A stretch of DNA of 64,000 nt, from the NCBI RefSeq assembly GCF_024713945.1, contig NC_134683.1, positions 4,403,501 to 4,467,500 on the forward strand, in the 5' to 3' direction. Under the pieces are notes generated by a model. The model ran no database searches, was not told where the DNA came from, and saw only the letters and a program-made list of their open reading frames with translations. Both the position numbers and the translations under genes were made by a program. Below are positions 25,562 to 38,169 of the stretch, in pieces. Numbering within the stretch: position 1 is the first letter of the stretch; every line of letters starts with the position of its first letter. The DNA comes from Dermatophagoides farinae (lineage: Eukaryota; Arthropoda; Arachnida; Sarcoptiformes; Pyroglyphidae).

Positions 25562-27790
25562 ATGGCATCGGATCCGAAATTATCATCACAACGACAATCG
25601 CAACCACAACTACAACAACAACAAGATTATTTCGAATGTCAAGTTAATAAAGTATCATTATATTCATTACCAACAAACGTAAAAATTGATTCCATTGATT
25701 TTGAACAATGTATACTTGAATGTATAACACATAAATTGGATGATAAAAAACCGGATAATGGCCTAAGTAAACGTTTAATAAATGAATTGATTATACAATC
25801 AGATTTATTATTATATCTACCTGATAGTGGTAAAGATAATAATCAAAATCATAATGAACAATTAATCTATACAGTCGGTATACATCGTAATCGATTACAA
25901 TGGTCAGTAATGTCACCACCATCTTTATCATCAACACAATTAATTGATGATGATGATGATCAACAAATATCAACGAATCGTCATCAACAACAACAATGTC
26001 ATTGTTATATGCAATCAACATTTGATCAGATAAAATTGTGTTATGTAAACTATGAAATGCCAACAATGATTATTTGGTTATTATTGTCATTACCTAAACG
26101 TGTGGTGAAAAATGAATTTTCCGTTACTAATTATTGTGATATTCATCATCATTCTACGTCCACACAATCTTTGTCTTCCTCATCATCATCATCGTCTTCC
26201 GAATCATCGACATTATTTGCGCTAGTCTGGAAATGTTTCAATGAACAGGATGTTGTACAATTACGTGAAGTTTATAAATATTTACAATCATTGAGACGTT
26301 TGAATCAAACACCATCATCATCATCATCATCATTGATTAGTGATGGTCATTTAGATTTATCATTCATTGATCATTATCATAATCAACAACAACACGATGT
26401 TCATTCATACATTTATCCACCATCATCACAATTCACTGTTGGTGGTGGTGGTTGTGGCAACGGTTGTTCTTCATCAACTTCAATCATCACGTTGAATCGA
26501 TTAAATCATCCAAGGTGCATTATCAACAACAATATCATTCGTAATGATGAGATTGTTGAAACAGCAACAACAAGAGAGTCATCATCGCCGTCGTCATCTT
26601 CCTATTTGAACATTACCACCACCAATACAACAATGAATAATAACAAAATATTTTCACCAATCGACATTAATGAATCAAATAATAATAATGGCGGTAATAC
26701 GTTAATGATGATTTCGACAAAGACCTTTTCCGGTCATCATCATCGATCATCATCATCATCATCATCATCGTCGTCTTCGACATTAATTGCTTTGGATGAA
26801 CAACAACGTATAAGACAACGACAACCGGCTAAAATTATTCATGAATCTAAAGATGATGATAATAATAGGAAATCGACAAATATTGGCAATCAACCACAAT
26901 ATTTAGTAGAAACAAAAATGATGGATAATAAATCTATTAAAAAATCAAATGTAAATAATAATACACAGTCAACAACAATGTACAATGGATATCATCGAAT
27001 GAATGGTTCAACAATAAATACACAAAGTGAATCAGAATTTGATACAACACAAATTAATTTATATCTAAGACAGAAAAGATTTCCAAAAAGAATATTACAT
27101 ACACGATCACATTCTGTGGATTCATCACGTCATCATAGGCAATCATCGTCGATGAATATTTTGAAAACATTTGACCAGGAAAATATTTCACCCATATCGA
27201 ATACGACCTATACGATACCGATAAAATCGTCAACACAACCAAAAACAATATCAATATTAAAATCGTCGAATAATAATAAACGTAATAATCAGATGGAAAA
27301 ATTACAATCAACAACAACGATGGATATTCATCTTAATTCTGAAGGTTCATCAATATCTGGAGAAGAATCATCATCCGGTGAATTTAATGATTGTAATAGT
27401 GATGAATTAAATTGTAAATTGAAATATCAAAATCGAATTGATTACCATGGTGACAATATTTCCACCCATGTTAATTGTAATAGAAAAAAGCCTACAACAA
27501 TAATGAAATCGGTATTGAAGAAATCAAGTAGTGAAGATTCGAATACAACAACGACGACAACAAATTCCTCATCATCAAGCCATTTTACTGCACCATTATC
27601 ATCGTTGTTTGGTATTACGGATCGATTTAGATTTGGAATAAATCAACAACAATTAAAAAATTCCAAACAACAGCAAACGAATTCGGCAATCGTTTTGAAT
27701 TATAACAACAACAACAACAACAACAGTAGCAACAATAAAAAGAATGTTACATTCAGCGCCTATGCAACAATTCAAATGGTCGATACATGA
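25562..27790 (+). CDS. Unrecognised low-complexity protein with a possible PTB-like N-terminal domain
   Basis: A single coding exon of 742 residues. I do not recognise the family. Residues ~20-235 look like a folded domain interrupted by low-complexity inserts: a strand-like start (YFECQVNKVSLYSLP), a core with IYTVGIHRNRLQWSV, FDQIKLCYVNYEMPTMIIWLL, and LFALVWKCFNEQDVVQLREV leading to a helix. The spacing resembles a phosphotyrosine-binding (PTB/PID) fold, where such a last helix is usual; this is inference. The rest is rich in Ser, Asn, Gln and His. Islands that look conserved are RFPKRILHTRSHSVDSS and the C-terminal KNVTFSAYATIQMVDT; the latter looks like a short linear motif. A spliced leader is predicted just upstream with its own short ORF. 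No membrane segment or signal peptide is seen. Confidence 0.6.
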   Translation: MASDPKLSSQRQSQPQLQQQQDYFECQVNKVSLYSLPTNVKIDSIDFEQCILECITHKLDDKKPDNGLSKRLINELIIQSDLLLYLPDSGKDNNQNHNEQLIYTVGIHRNRLQWSVMSPPSLSSTQLIDDDDDQQISTNRHQQQQCHCYMQSTFDQIKLCYVNYEMPTMIIWLLLSLPKRVVKNEFSVTNYCDIHHHSTSTQSLSSSSSSSSSESSTLFALVWKCFNEQDVVQLREVYKYLQSLRRLNQTPSSSSSSLISDGHLDLSFIDHYHNQQQHDVHSYIYPPSSQFTVGGGGCGNGCSSSTSIITLNRLNHPRCIINNNIIRNDEIVETATTRESSSPSSSSYLNITTTNTTMNNNKIFSPIDINESNNNNGGNTLMMISTKTFSGHHHRSSSSSSSSSSSTLIALDEQQRIRQRQPAKIIHESKDDDNNRKSTNIGNQPQYLVETKMMDNKSIKKSNVNNNTQSTTMYNGYHRMNGSTINTQSESEFDTTQINLYLRQKRFPKRILHTRSHSVDSSRHHRQSSSMNILKTFDQENISPISNTTYTIPIKSSTQPKTISILKSSNNNKRNNQMEKLQSTTTMDIHLNSEGSSISGEESSSGEFNDCNSDELNCKLKYQNRIDYHGDNISTHVNCNRKKPTTIMKSVLKKSSSEDSNTTTTTTNSSSSSHFTAPLSSLFGITDRFRFGINQQQLKNSKQQQTNSAIVLNYNNNNNNNSSNNKKNVTFSAYATIQMVDT

Positions 27791-30338
27791 ATTTCAATTT
27801 GAATTTGAATGGATTTCTTTCTTTTTCCTTTCAATCAATCTATGTATCTATTTCTGATGTTAATTAGGTTTTTAGCCAATTTTTTTCCATGTGTATAATT
27901 AATTCATAAATCGATTTTTGCTTTGAAAAAATTTACATTTTTTTTTTGTTTTCATCTCAAATTATTATTATCATCATTATGATTATGATTAACCCTCGCC
28001 TATATATACCAATATTTGTATAAATAGAAATCGAATGTGTTCGGATATATAGAACCATTAAAAATACATGATGATGATGTTCTTTCTCTTATTTGTTGTT
28101 TGTTTACTGTAAACATGTGTTCATAATTAATCATTTGATTTTTCATTTCTTGTTCGATTTTACATCATTTCAAAATCTTGAATTACAATCACCGAAATGC
28201 TATCATGTTTGCTACACATACACATATGACCCTATACCCGTAATGTTATATTGGCCGATCGCGTTTCGATTTTTTTTTTGGATGGATGGATGGATCAAGA
28301 TTTTTATTATCGTCGTTTTTTAATTAAACTTTGCAACTTTCTTTCGTTCGTTTGTACATGTGTGTGTAATAATCGACTGTTAAATAGAATCTATTTATAG
28401 ATAGGAAAAAAAATGAAAATGTTATATATGTGTGTGCGTGTATTTGGTCAATCGAAAACAAAATAACTGCTTGGTACTAGAGGTGAAACAACAACAACAA
28501 CATGAACCTGTTGAAATTTTTTTTTTGGATACCTGACGGGTCAATTGGTCGAAATGAAATCGCAAAATTTATCTACAACCAAGATACGAAACGATTTTGG
28601 TGAGAAACGAAGAAATATTTATATATTCCAGAGACAGAGAGCGTGTTTTTTTTTCATTTTCATCATTCATTCATTCATTCATTCCCATCTTCTTTAAACA
28701 ATTTAATTTTCGTATTCGATTTCAAATTCGATAATGATTTTCTTCCCTGGACTATCTATGATGAACATCTCATATATGGTTGCCTCTCCAAAGGTTTATG
28801 TTTTTTTTTCTAAGGTGTGAATGATTGGGTCAACTATACGCTGTTCTGTTATATGATGATGGTATTAACGATTTTTACATAAGACAAAAAACAGGTTAAC
28901 TTTTAAGACATGACTATCATTTTACCGGCTTATTTTTTTTCTTTTTCTTACCTAGTGACCCAGCTTGACTCTGGTCATACACTATCATCATCATCATCAG
29001 GCATCAAGATCATCGTCATAATAATAATCATCATTATCATGATCATCATTTACTAACTAAATTTATGATTCGCTTGATGGTCAACATTGGATTGGATTTT
29101 TTTTTTATTTAATTCGAAAGATATTCTTATCTTTATTAATTTAAATATCAACGATGACCGAATATATTTAAATGGATAAAATGAAGCAAGCGAAAACAGG
29201 TTAGATGATCTATCATTCGATCGATCCAGTTAACCATTTTTTTCTGTTTTTTTTTTCGTTCATAAGTTTTTGATGAATCAATTGATGTAATAATTATCAT
29301 CCGTAGTTAATATTCAGCAAGAAAAAAAACAACTGTCCAGACTAATTATTAATTAAATAAGATAATAACAGGTATGTCTTATTTTCATGTATTTGTATAT
29401 ATATCGATTATTTTTTTCAAATACGGAAGCATCGATAAATAATATCGATTGTTATGATTATCGTCGTCATCATCATCATCGTTAGAATGTTTGCCCAATG
29501 GGCAAATTTTCATTACACCACCACCACCACCATCGAATTCAAAAGATACCAAAAATAAACCATTTCCGTTACAATAATAATAGTGATAGATTCAAAAAAC
29601 CGGAAATCCTGTAGCTAAGTGTTATTTGTTGCTGGATGTAGATTATCATTAAAACAACATCACCAATGATAATTAGCATTGCATACCATTGCAAATCATG
29701 ATGAGATAATAATCATGTGATATGGATCTTATGTACATACAACATTCAATTCATTGATTAGATTTTCGATGTTATTGTATAATTTGTAATAATGTTCGAT
29801 GGATATCCGAACATTATCCGATCATCATCATCATCATCATCATCAATAATAATGTTTTTATTTTATTTTATTTTGTTTTGTTTTGTTTTGTTTTGTTAGA
29901 TTCAAACACGATTTCGTGATCAACAATTTCGAATATCAAATCAAATGAATACCTTTTCGAAGAATTTTTTATTGTAAACTTTCTCTTTCGAAATAACAAT
30001 AACAATGCCTATATGTGATATGATGTACGTCCTGATGTTAATGGTGAATTGTTTGGATGAGATTTTTATGCAACTTCACGCTATCGATTGGCACATTCTT
30101 TTCTGGTAGATTATTGAAACAATCCATTTTTTATTATTCTATACTAGCCCTTGCCTGGCACTTCAAATCAATCAGCATTATTCTTATGTGATATATGAAG
30201 AAATTTCTGATTATGATGCTATTTTTTTTATTATAATTTGTGATTGTCTTAAAACTCAAATAAAATTTTTTAAAATAAAAATTGAACTCAATGTGCCTAT
30301 ACTTTGCCCATTAATTCAAATTTTTACACAATTTAATA
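27791..30338. other. Intergenic region between two convergent genes, no gene seen
   Basis: About 2.5 kb of AT-rich sequence with ATC runs (28983-29000, 29821-29845), a TTTTG run (29865-29897) and the imperfect palindrome TTTGCCCAATGGGCAAA at 29491-29507. The only longer open frame (30188-30436) runs into the inverted repeat and has no recognisable features. Confidence 0.45.
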
Positions 30339-30579
30339 TTTTTCTGAACCATGTGCTGCCATCTATTGATAACAAAAACAACCACGTTTCCGAGGTACCG
30401 AAAGTGGCGACGCCTAGCGGATTTTTACTGAACTAAAATTTTGCGAAAAAATGACAAAAATTGCCAAAAAATGCAAAAATTTTAGTTCAGTGAAAATCCG
30501 CTAGGCGTCGCCACTTTCGGTACCTCGGAAACGTGGTTGTTTTTGTTATCAATAGATGGCAGCACATGGTTCAGAAAAA
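30339..30579. repeat. 104-bp near-perfect inverted repeat (foldback element)
   Basis: Arms 30339-30442 and 30476-30579 are reverse complements over 104 bp with a single non-Watson-Crick pair (T30426 against G30492). They are separated by a 33-base A-rich loop. Each arm contains CTGCCATCTATTG (30356-30368; reverse complement at 30550-30562) and a relatively GC-rich block with GGTACC and GGCGACGCCTAGCGG. It has no coding potential and no clear target-site duplication. It lies 179 bp past the stop codon of the TRPM gene. It could be a small foldback/MITE element, a hairpin-RNA source or a paired boundary element. Confidence 0.95.
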
Positions 30580-30757
30580 AAATTGGCGCGCAAATACTTG
30601 TAAACATTTGACTAAACAGCGAACATGAATTGATGTCCCAGATACAATACAATCAAAACATGAATTATCATTTAGACATTATCAGAATAAAGGTAATAGA
30701 TAGATTTATTTATTATTTATTTTTTGGTTTTGAAATTATTATTTATATAACAATAAA

Positions 30758-33700
30758 TCATATCCAATTAGTGTTAATCATTCGAATAGCATTATCAATG
30801 AATTGTACCTGTTCCATTGGCATCTGTACAAGCATATCTTCATTATAACTAATCCATGATAATTGTGAACGCGTTGATGATGGACAATTTGAATGACGAT
30901 AATCACCATCATTCATATCATCATTTTGATCATCATCTCGTGTAATCATTGTATCGGTTAATTTCCAATCAATTTTATCATTAAAATGAAAATGATAAAT
31001 TTTCACTTCTTTCCATCCATTATCCGTATTATCTGGACTGTCCATATAATATGCTTGTGCTGGTATCACCGATTTTATCTGTGGATCGATTGAGCGAAAA
31101 TATTCCAACAAATCATTATCATTATTCCATTTATTGTAGATGGAATTTTTGTCAAACTTTCGAAATAATTGTCGTAAATCACTGAACATAATATCATCAC
31201 CAATAAATCTCATCGGTGCGAATAATGAGCTATATTTTCGTTCCAAAGCAAATTCATGTATAGCATGAATTTGGCCACCACCACCATTAATAATTCGAGT
31301 TCTTGATACTAATAACATCACATAATGATTTGGTCCCCAACGTGGTAGATTTCCTTTGCCACGTAATCCGGTACGGCCCCAAACATTTAATGGTATACCA
31401 TCTTCATCAAGTTTATAAATGATAAGATTATTTATTGGCTGTTCATTAGTAGCCATGATTTTCGGTGATAAATTACAATCAAGTAGGTCCCATGCACCTA
31501 AATCTTCTTTGATCCACGAACGACGATCGATAGTTAATCCGGCCGGATTAACCGAAACGGCATTCCAATTGAATACAGGTAAATGAGATGAGATATTGGA
31601 AGAGGTGAAAGAACGTTTAACAATTGTTTTTAAACGTTCTTTCACAGCCAAAAGATCTTCATCTACCCATTTTTTCAATGATGTTGGAAAATTTTCACGT
31701 TTCCTCGAGTAAATAACTGGATCATAATTAATCCAGATAATATCCCAGGATACGAATTTATCCGCTACAGGAAATCGTTGAATTCTTGTACCAGCATATG
31801 GTGATAATCTAGCCAGATAATGTAAGCCAATCGCTTGTATTTGTGATTGATTTGTCAAATCCATCATTGTGGTTGATCGTTGAATTGTTGTTGTGGCTGT
31901 TGCAATCGTACGTTTATGCAGTTGTTGTTGTTTTGGTCGCAATAATGTTTGACAAGAATCACCAATGATGCCAACACCACCAACATTGGCGGATGATGTA
32001 TCGATATGTTTAATTGTTTCCAAACAGATTTGTGTCTGATACATCATTCTTTCAAATTCATTCATTTTAGTTTTAATTGTACGCAGAATAGTTTTTTCAT
32101 GTTCCAATTCTTCACAAATTAATTGAATCGTATCAGTTTGTTTACTGATAACATCTTTTTCATCTTCTTTACGTTGTTGTTCATCATAAATTGCTTTAGC
32201 CAAATGACGCCAATAATTATAATCTTCTTTTGATAAACGTTTTTTGTAATTATCGCCACTACCACTACTACCATCATTACCATTATCATCTTGAACAAGA
32301 AATACTCCTTCTCTTGAAGAATCGATTGTATCACCGATACGATTGTTCTTCTTTTTCAATCGATTTCGACAACAATTACAAGGGAATGTTAGGATATTGT
32401 ACCAAAATTTGAGAAGAACATAGCCATATTTAAATAAACTTAATGGTGCATGTAAAGCAGGACGATTAGCAAAATCAATGACTAAAATATAACGTTGATA
32501 TTTCCAAATATTATCCGTCTCGGTTTGTAATTTAGTTGCAGTAGATGCAAATAGTGCATACAGCAGTGTCATTAGGATCAGTTTTAGACAAATTAAAAAT
32601 TGAAATGTAAATGCATATGACCAAAAACCGGATACTGGACATGATTGTGACATTGGTATCGGTTTCACTGGACATAATTCTTCACGATTTATCGGTTCAT
32701 TCAATGATTCAGTACCAAGTATGACGGTTTGAAGAAAAATTGATGTCAAATTAGCCATCGATTTAAATGTATTATCTGCATCGTTTGTTTTTGGTGTCGT
32801 CGTTGTTGTTGATAGATGTTTCGGTGGTTTAATCGTACAATTACGTGTCAATTCATCAACAGGTGTTGTAAATAATGAAACAATAGATCGATGGATGGCT
32901 TTATGAAACATTTCACGACTAAGTTCGGTATTTGGATATAACAATGCTTGAATTATTATACCCGAACTAATCAATAGGATCAGTGCCATTCGCATAAAAT
33001 GAATAAAATCAACAGATACCATCAATTTGAAACGATACAATAATGGACCCAGCGTTGGTGATATAGGCAGATAAATGTAGAATAAACGATAATAAAAATA
33101 AAGTAAACCGGCACTAAGTATAACTTTCATTGTGTATGGATCAATATTATAACGAGAAAATAGATGACCATGTATTGAATATGAATAAACGATCAGTACA
33201 CGTCCCCATGTATACGTAAGCCAGAATATTATCAATAGAATGCTTTCCAAAATACGAAAAAACATTGGTACCGATGTATAACGACGATAAAGAACATAAA
33301 CACGACGTATATGTTCAATTATGTTTAAAACTGGTGAAGAAATTAAACGAAAAAAAAATTCAAATTATTTTCATTTAAATTAATCATTACAAATAAATAC
33401 TAACAGGTCCAAACACAAACGGTTAAATCTAATCGCCATTCACCACAGCCAGGCCATATTAATGCTAAACTTAAAAGAGCTAAAAAAATAAAATTTAAAT
33501 AAATAAATTTATGATCAAGTAATAACGAAATATTCATATACCAAGATAGATAATATAGAAAACATGATAGGTCCAAAATTTCGTAATCGGTGAATTCCAA
33601 AGTAAATTAATCATCTTAAATAATGGTGGCTGTTTATCGATGAATAGATTGTTTCTTTCACGATCATATGATGATTTATTTTTACTACTACTGCCATGTT

Positions 33701-36700
33701 CTTGATCAGTACGATGATGGCCGTAATGTTTTTGTCGTTTACGATTCCAACGTGTTAATGCTGCACGTACTTTATCGTCCAATGATGAAATTGTTAATTG
33801 ATTATCAAATAATTGTTCATTCAAGTTTATGTTGGATTTTTTCACATTTTCATCGGGATTTCTTCGTCGTCGTTCATCAATAGCTTTATGATCAGAATTC
33901 AATGGTATTAATTTCAATTCATCTACTGCTTTCGCTAGGAAATCATCATCATCATCATTACTATCGTTTGAATCATCAGCTTGATTGAATTCTTCTAAAA
34001 GTTTTGTTTTATATTCAGTCCATTTATGATTTGTATCAAGAAATCGAATCCAAATATACATTGGCAATATGAAAAAAGCCGAAACAATAATCTTGATGAC
34101 TGGTGGTATTGTCAAGAAGCCCCAGCTTAATTCACGTACACGAATACGTCCATTGAATGTATTAGTGAGCCATTTCTGACAGCAAGGATGTGCAATAAAT
34201 GCACGATGACTACCATTCGCTGCTATATCCACTGCGGTTTGTTGATCCCAATCGGAATTTTTTTGGTCCAATAAATCATAACCACGTTGTTCATCATTAC
34301 GATAACATGCGTCCAATACATCGATAGCAAATTTAGCGAAAATTTTCGATTCATTTTGTAAATCATCTTTGATATTTTGTTCCGACACAAACCATGCCAT
34401 ACGATCGAGTATCATCGATAATATCAATCCGAGGTGGATAGGTTGATCCGAATGTTTCCAAAGAATTTCAGCCAATTTAAAACGACGATTAAAAACCGCC
34501 CACATAGCTAATGTTGCTAATGCTTTACGTTCAGAGGAACCGGCATCCACCTGATACATTCCCATTATGTTTAGACACATATCATGTGGACTAACAAAAT
34601 TATGTAACGATGTCGTAGTAAAAATTAATTGATTAAATTCATTGGAAATAAATTTTTCCGGATCAATATTCGAATGACTAGGTGATGCTAAACGTCCTAA
34701 TAATTCTTCAAAATTATCTGACCATACTGGTACACCAAGTATGGCTTCCATACAAACTGTACGAAAGAAATCCGATTCCAACAGACTATAACGAATTAAA
34801 CGAATCAAACGAAATGGTGTTAAGTATTTATGTATTTTAAAACCATGCGTGAGAAAAAGATCAACAAAATCTTCACGATTTGATTTCAATACGGCTAATT
34901 CAAATATTGATTTTTCCAATTGAAGATTATATGATGGATTACGTGATAATACTTCATCCAATGCAACCAATGGACAATTCCAATCCAATGTTAGATAGAG
35001 ATCTTTTCGTATTAAACTAGAATCTAATTTATCACGACGATGTTGTGATTTAAATAATGATAACAATATAAATTCTGATAGATTTGTTAAATCACAACTA
35101 GAATTGTGCATATTCAATATGGAAAGATAAACACGTCCACGTGGTGATCCAGATTCACGGACACATTCAATAATACGATCACGAAATGTATTTCTTGCCA
35201 TAGCATTATTACGAAATTCAGGAAATTGTTTGACAATTTTCTGCACTAGTAATGGTTTCAATGTTTGTTCAACAAATTCAGCGTCCCATGCATGATACAA
35301 ATCACGGCAACGATGTTGCATTTCAATATAGGCATAGGAAAGAAGATCAGCAAAACCGCCGGATCCACGAAGAACAATAATTGGATTACGGCGACGTATA
35401 TTATCCAATACTAGTTTAGCACAATGATAATCACCTTGTATTACCAGACATACGACTGGTATCATTTTTTCATTCGTTTCTTTCATTGATCTTGAATCAT
35501 TTTCCAACATTGGTGACATTGGTCTTGCACCACTTACATCATCTTCATAAACCACAGTACCTTCTGGGCTAATGAATGAATGTTGATCTTCATCAAATTT
35601 TTCATCATCACTATTATCATCATCATCATCATCTGATTCGGCATCAACCATATCTTGATCGTAACCAAAACAATTGGTTTTCTGTCCATATGATGGACGA
35701 ACAATTATATCTAAATTGGTGGCTTGTTGTTGTTGCGATTTTTGAGGTAGTTTTTTCGATGATGAATGCATTTTTCTTCGTCGACGAATAATATTTGATT
35801 GTTGACGATCACCAGATGATGGTATATAATGTGAACGAAATTGTGGTGGAATATTTGAATCACGATAATGGTGGTCATGATCATCATTATCATTATCATT
35901 GTATAATTGTTCCGTTGAAGATATCGTTCGTTTAGTTAGATGATCAATAAGATTAATCATTAAATTATGATAACAATCATCAGAATTTGAACTTTGAAGT
36001 ACGATGAAATTTGTATGCATTGGATTCAATTCATAACGACGTTGATTTGGTATTGGGCCCGGTTTACTGAGCTGAATATTTGGACCGAAAAATTCTTGTG
36101 TATAACTTAGATTAAAATCATTTGTAATGCCAATGATGGGGAAATGTTTTCGTGATTTTTCAAATGACGAACGATAGGTTTGCATTTCATTTTGTTCTTC
36201 AATCAATGCATCACCAATCAGTTTACCAACACCGATATCAAGACCATTGGTTACAAGCCACATACTTGTAGTTTTAGCTGCCTAAGAAAATAAATGGAAA
36301 AAAATTATGAATATTTCTCATTACCAACAACAGCAACTTACTTTCATAACACCGGTACGAAATGAAGCCATTTGTCTTGGATTATTCCATGTACGAAAAT
36401 GATCTGGATCGGAAAGCAGGAATAATGCAATACGTGGCATTGATACGTGCCATTCATCGAATAAAATTTCTGTAATATTTTTCATTTCAACATCCGCTGT
36501 TAAATAGATATATGGACGTGAAATAGATCGTTTTGAATCACTAATCGACAGTGGATAATCAACATCGAATACAAGATTACCGCCACTAATGACACCTTCT
36601 TTAACATTACCATCTTGATCATGATAAAATTGTTTGCTCTGTTGTTGTTGCTGTTGTATGAAAGGTGATAATTGTTTTTGGATTTTTTTAATCGATTTGG

Positions 36701-37022
36701 TTCGACAACTTGGTTCTTCCAATAATGTGCCAGCATTGATCGCCATATTTTCCTCTTTACGTTTAGCCTTGGATAATTTATTAGCCACCTGTACTCTGGT
36801 TGCAAACTGTTTGAATGTTTGATCAATACGTGAACTAACACGTGAAATATTTGACATTGATACAGTTCGTGATAGATTTGTTGTTGATATATTCTGTGGA
36901 GCATCTTTTGATGTTGTTGCATTTGTTAATGGTGATGGTGTTTCATCTTCATCATCATTTTGATTTATTGGTGGTGATTTATTCGACGACGATGATGGAT
37001 CCATTTTTTTCGTAATATTCAT
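30758..37022 (-). CDS. TRPM2-like: TRPM2-type cation channel with C-terminal NUDT9-H domain
   Basis: Four exons on the minus strand, 37022-36342, 36281-33542, 33479-33405 and 33330-30758, encode 2022 residues; introns are 60-74 bp. The N-terminal TRPM homology (SLOG/LSDAT) region spans exons 1-2 (RPYIYLTADVEMKNITEILF, WLVTNGLDIGVGKLIGDAL, VCLVIQGDYHCAKLVLDN). It holds a long Asp/Gln/His-rich insert. Six membrane segments follow: S1 across the exon 2/3 junction, S2 EWRLDLTVCVW, S3 RILESILLIIFW, S4, S5 near IHFMRMALILLIS, and S6 FLICLKLILMTLLYALFA with the TRP helix (DNIWKYQRY). A coiled coil comes next (IQLICEELEHEKTILRTIK). The end is a NUDT9-H-like domain (GRTGLRGKGNLPRWGPNH, SPDNTDNGWKEV). 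In TRPM2, ADP-ribose binding at SLOG and/or NUDT9-H opens a Ca2+-permeable channel. Insect Trpm lacks this domain. Confidence 0.9.
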
Positions 37023-38169
37023 TCAATGTATTTCGGCAAAAAATAAATCGATTGATCAATCAATCAATCATAAGCGGTAATGGTTTTCATCAATAATTCA
37101 TTCGATTGAATTAATTGACGATGATCAAATGATGATAAGGCAATGATAAAGCAAAAAAAAAATATTGATGATGATGAAATTCGATATTACTAAACAAAGG
37201 CCATTATGGTTATGAAGTGAGTATTTAGAAAATCACAGAATCTCGGTACATAAATCGAAATGTTTAGTTAAAGTGATGAAGATGATGAAGATGAAGAGAG
37301 ACAATTGTTGCATGTGGTGAATGAATGATGTTTTTGGCGCCGCACGAATAATCACGATTCAATAAAAACATTGAGCGCATTCAATCATGCATGATAGATA
37401 TTTCAATGAATCATATGGAAATCTATTAATCGTGTTGAATCCATTGTCTTGAAACACACAAACACAATGCACTGGATTTTTTTTTCTTCTATTTTTGGTC
37501 AATAAATGATGAACGGTCAACACAAAGGATTTTCTCTTTTTCGTTTCACGTTTGCTTCCAAGGATACTAGATGGCATAACAACAACAGCAATGTTTTGGA
37601 AAAAATTCGAATCTTTTTTTGTTGTTGCTGAGTCAATCGATTCTTTATTCGAATTTTTTCGTTTTTATAAAATCAAAAAAAAATGATGATGATGAAAACA
37701 TGTCTTATTTAGAAAGAAAAATCATTTTAATGATGACATAATAAAATCGAATGGCGTTTCTGTTGTTGTATTTATTAATCGGTTCAATATTCTCGTTTTG
37801 AATAGAATATAAATTGATAAGTGATCATACAAAGAGAGATGATAAGCAAATTTTTTGCCATCTTAAGTGTGTGTGTGTGTAGATGTTACACCATGGAAAC
37901 CGATATAAAACAAACGTTATATTAATCAATGACAATTATAAAACAATAATAATTAATTATATGATGAAAAAATTGAGCAACAGGTATGGTATGGTGTATA
38001 GGGAAAAAAAACATCGAAAACATTATGAAAACAACAAAAAAAAATCATCATCATTTTTTTCTTGATTTGATTTGATTATCGAAATCATAATGATGATAAT
38101 TTGTTTGTTTGTTTGTTTTTTATATCAAATATCGATTTCGAAAATGAAAATGAGAATGAAAAAAAAATG
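37023..38169. other. Spacer upstream of the TRPM2-like gene
   Basis: About 1.1 kb of AT-rich sequence with no coding exon seen. It should contain the TRPM2-like promoter and the 3' end of the secreted-protein gene to its right. Short ATG/ATC runs occur; no TATA box near the TRPM start stands out. Confidence 0.4.

Noticed and set aside
25562-26300. Identity of the unknown protein as FAM43 or another named PTB protein
   Set aside because: General spacing is PTB-like, but I could not match the diagnostic residues of any named family.
30188-30436. Open frame of 82 codons running into the inverted repeat
   Set aside because: No homology features, no splice context, and its end lies in the left arm of the foldback element; probably chance.
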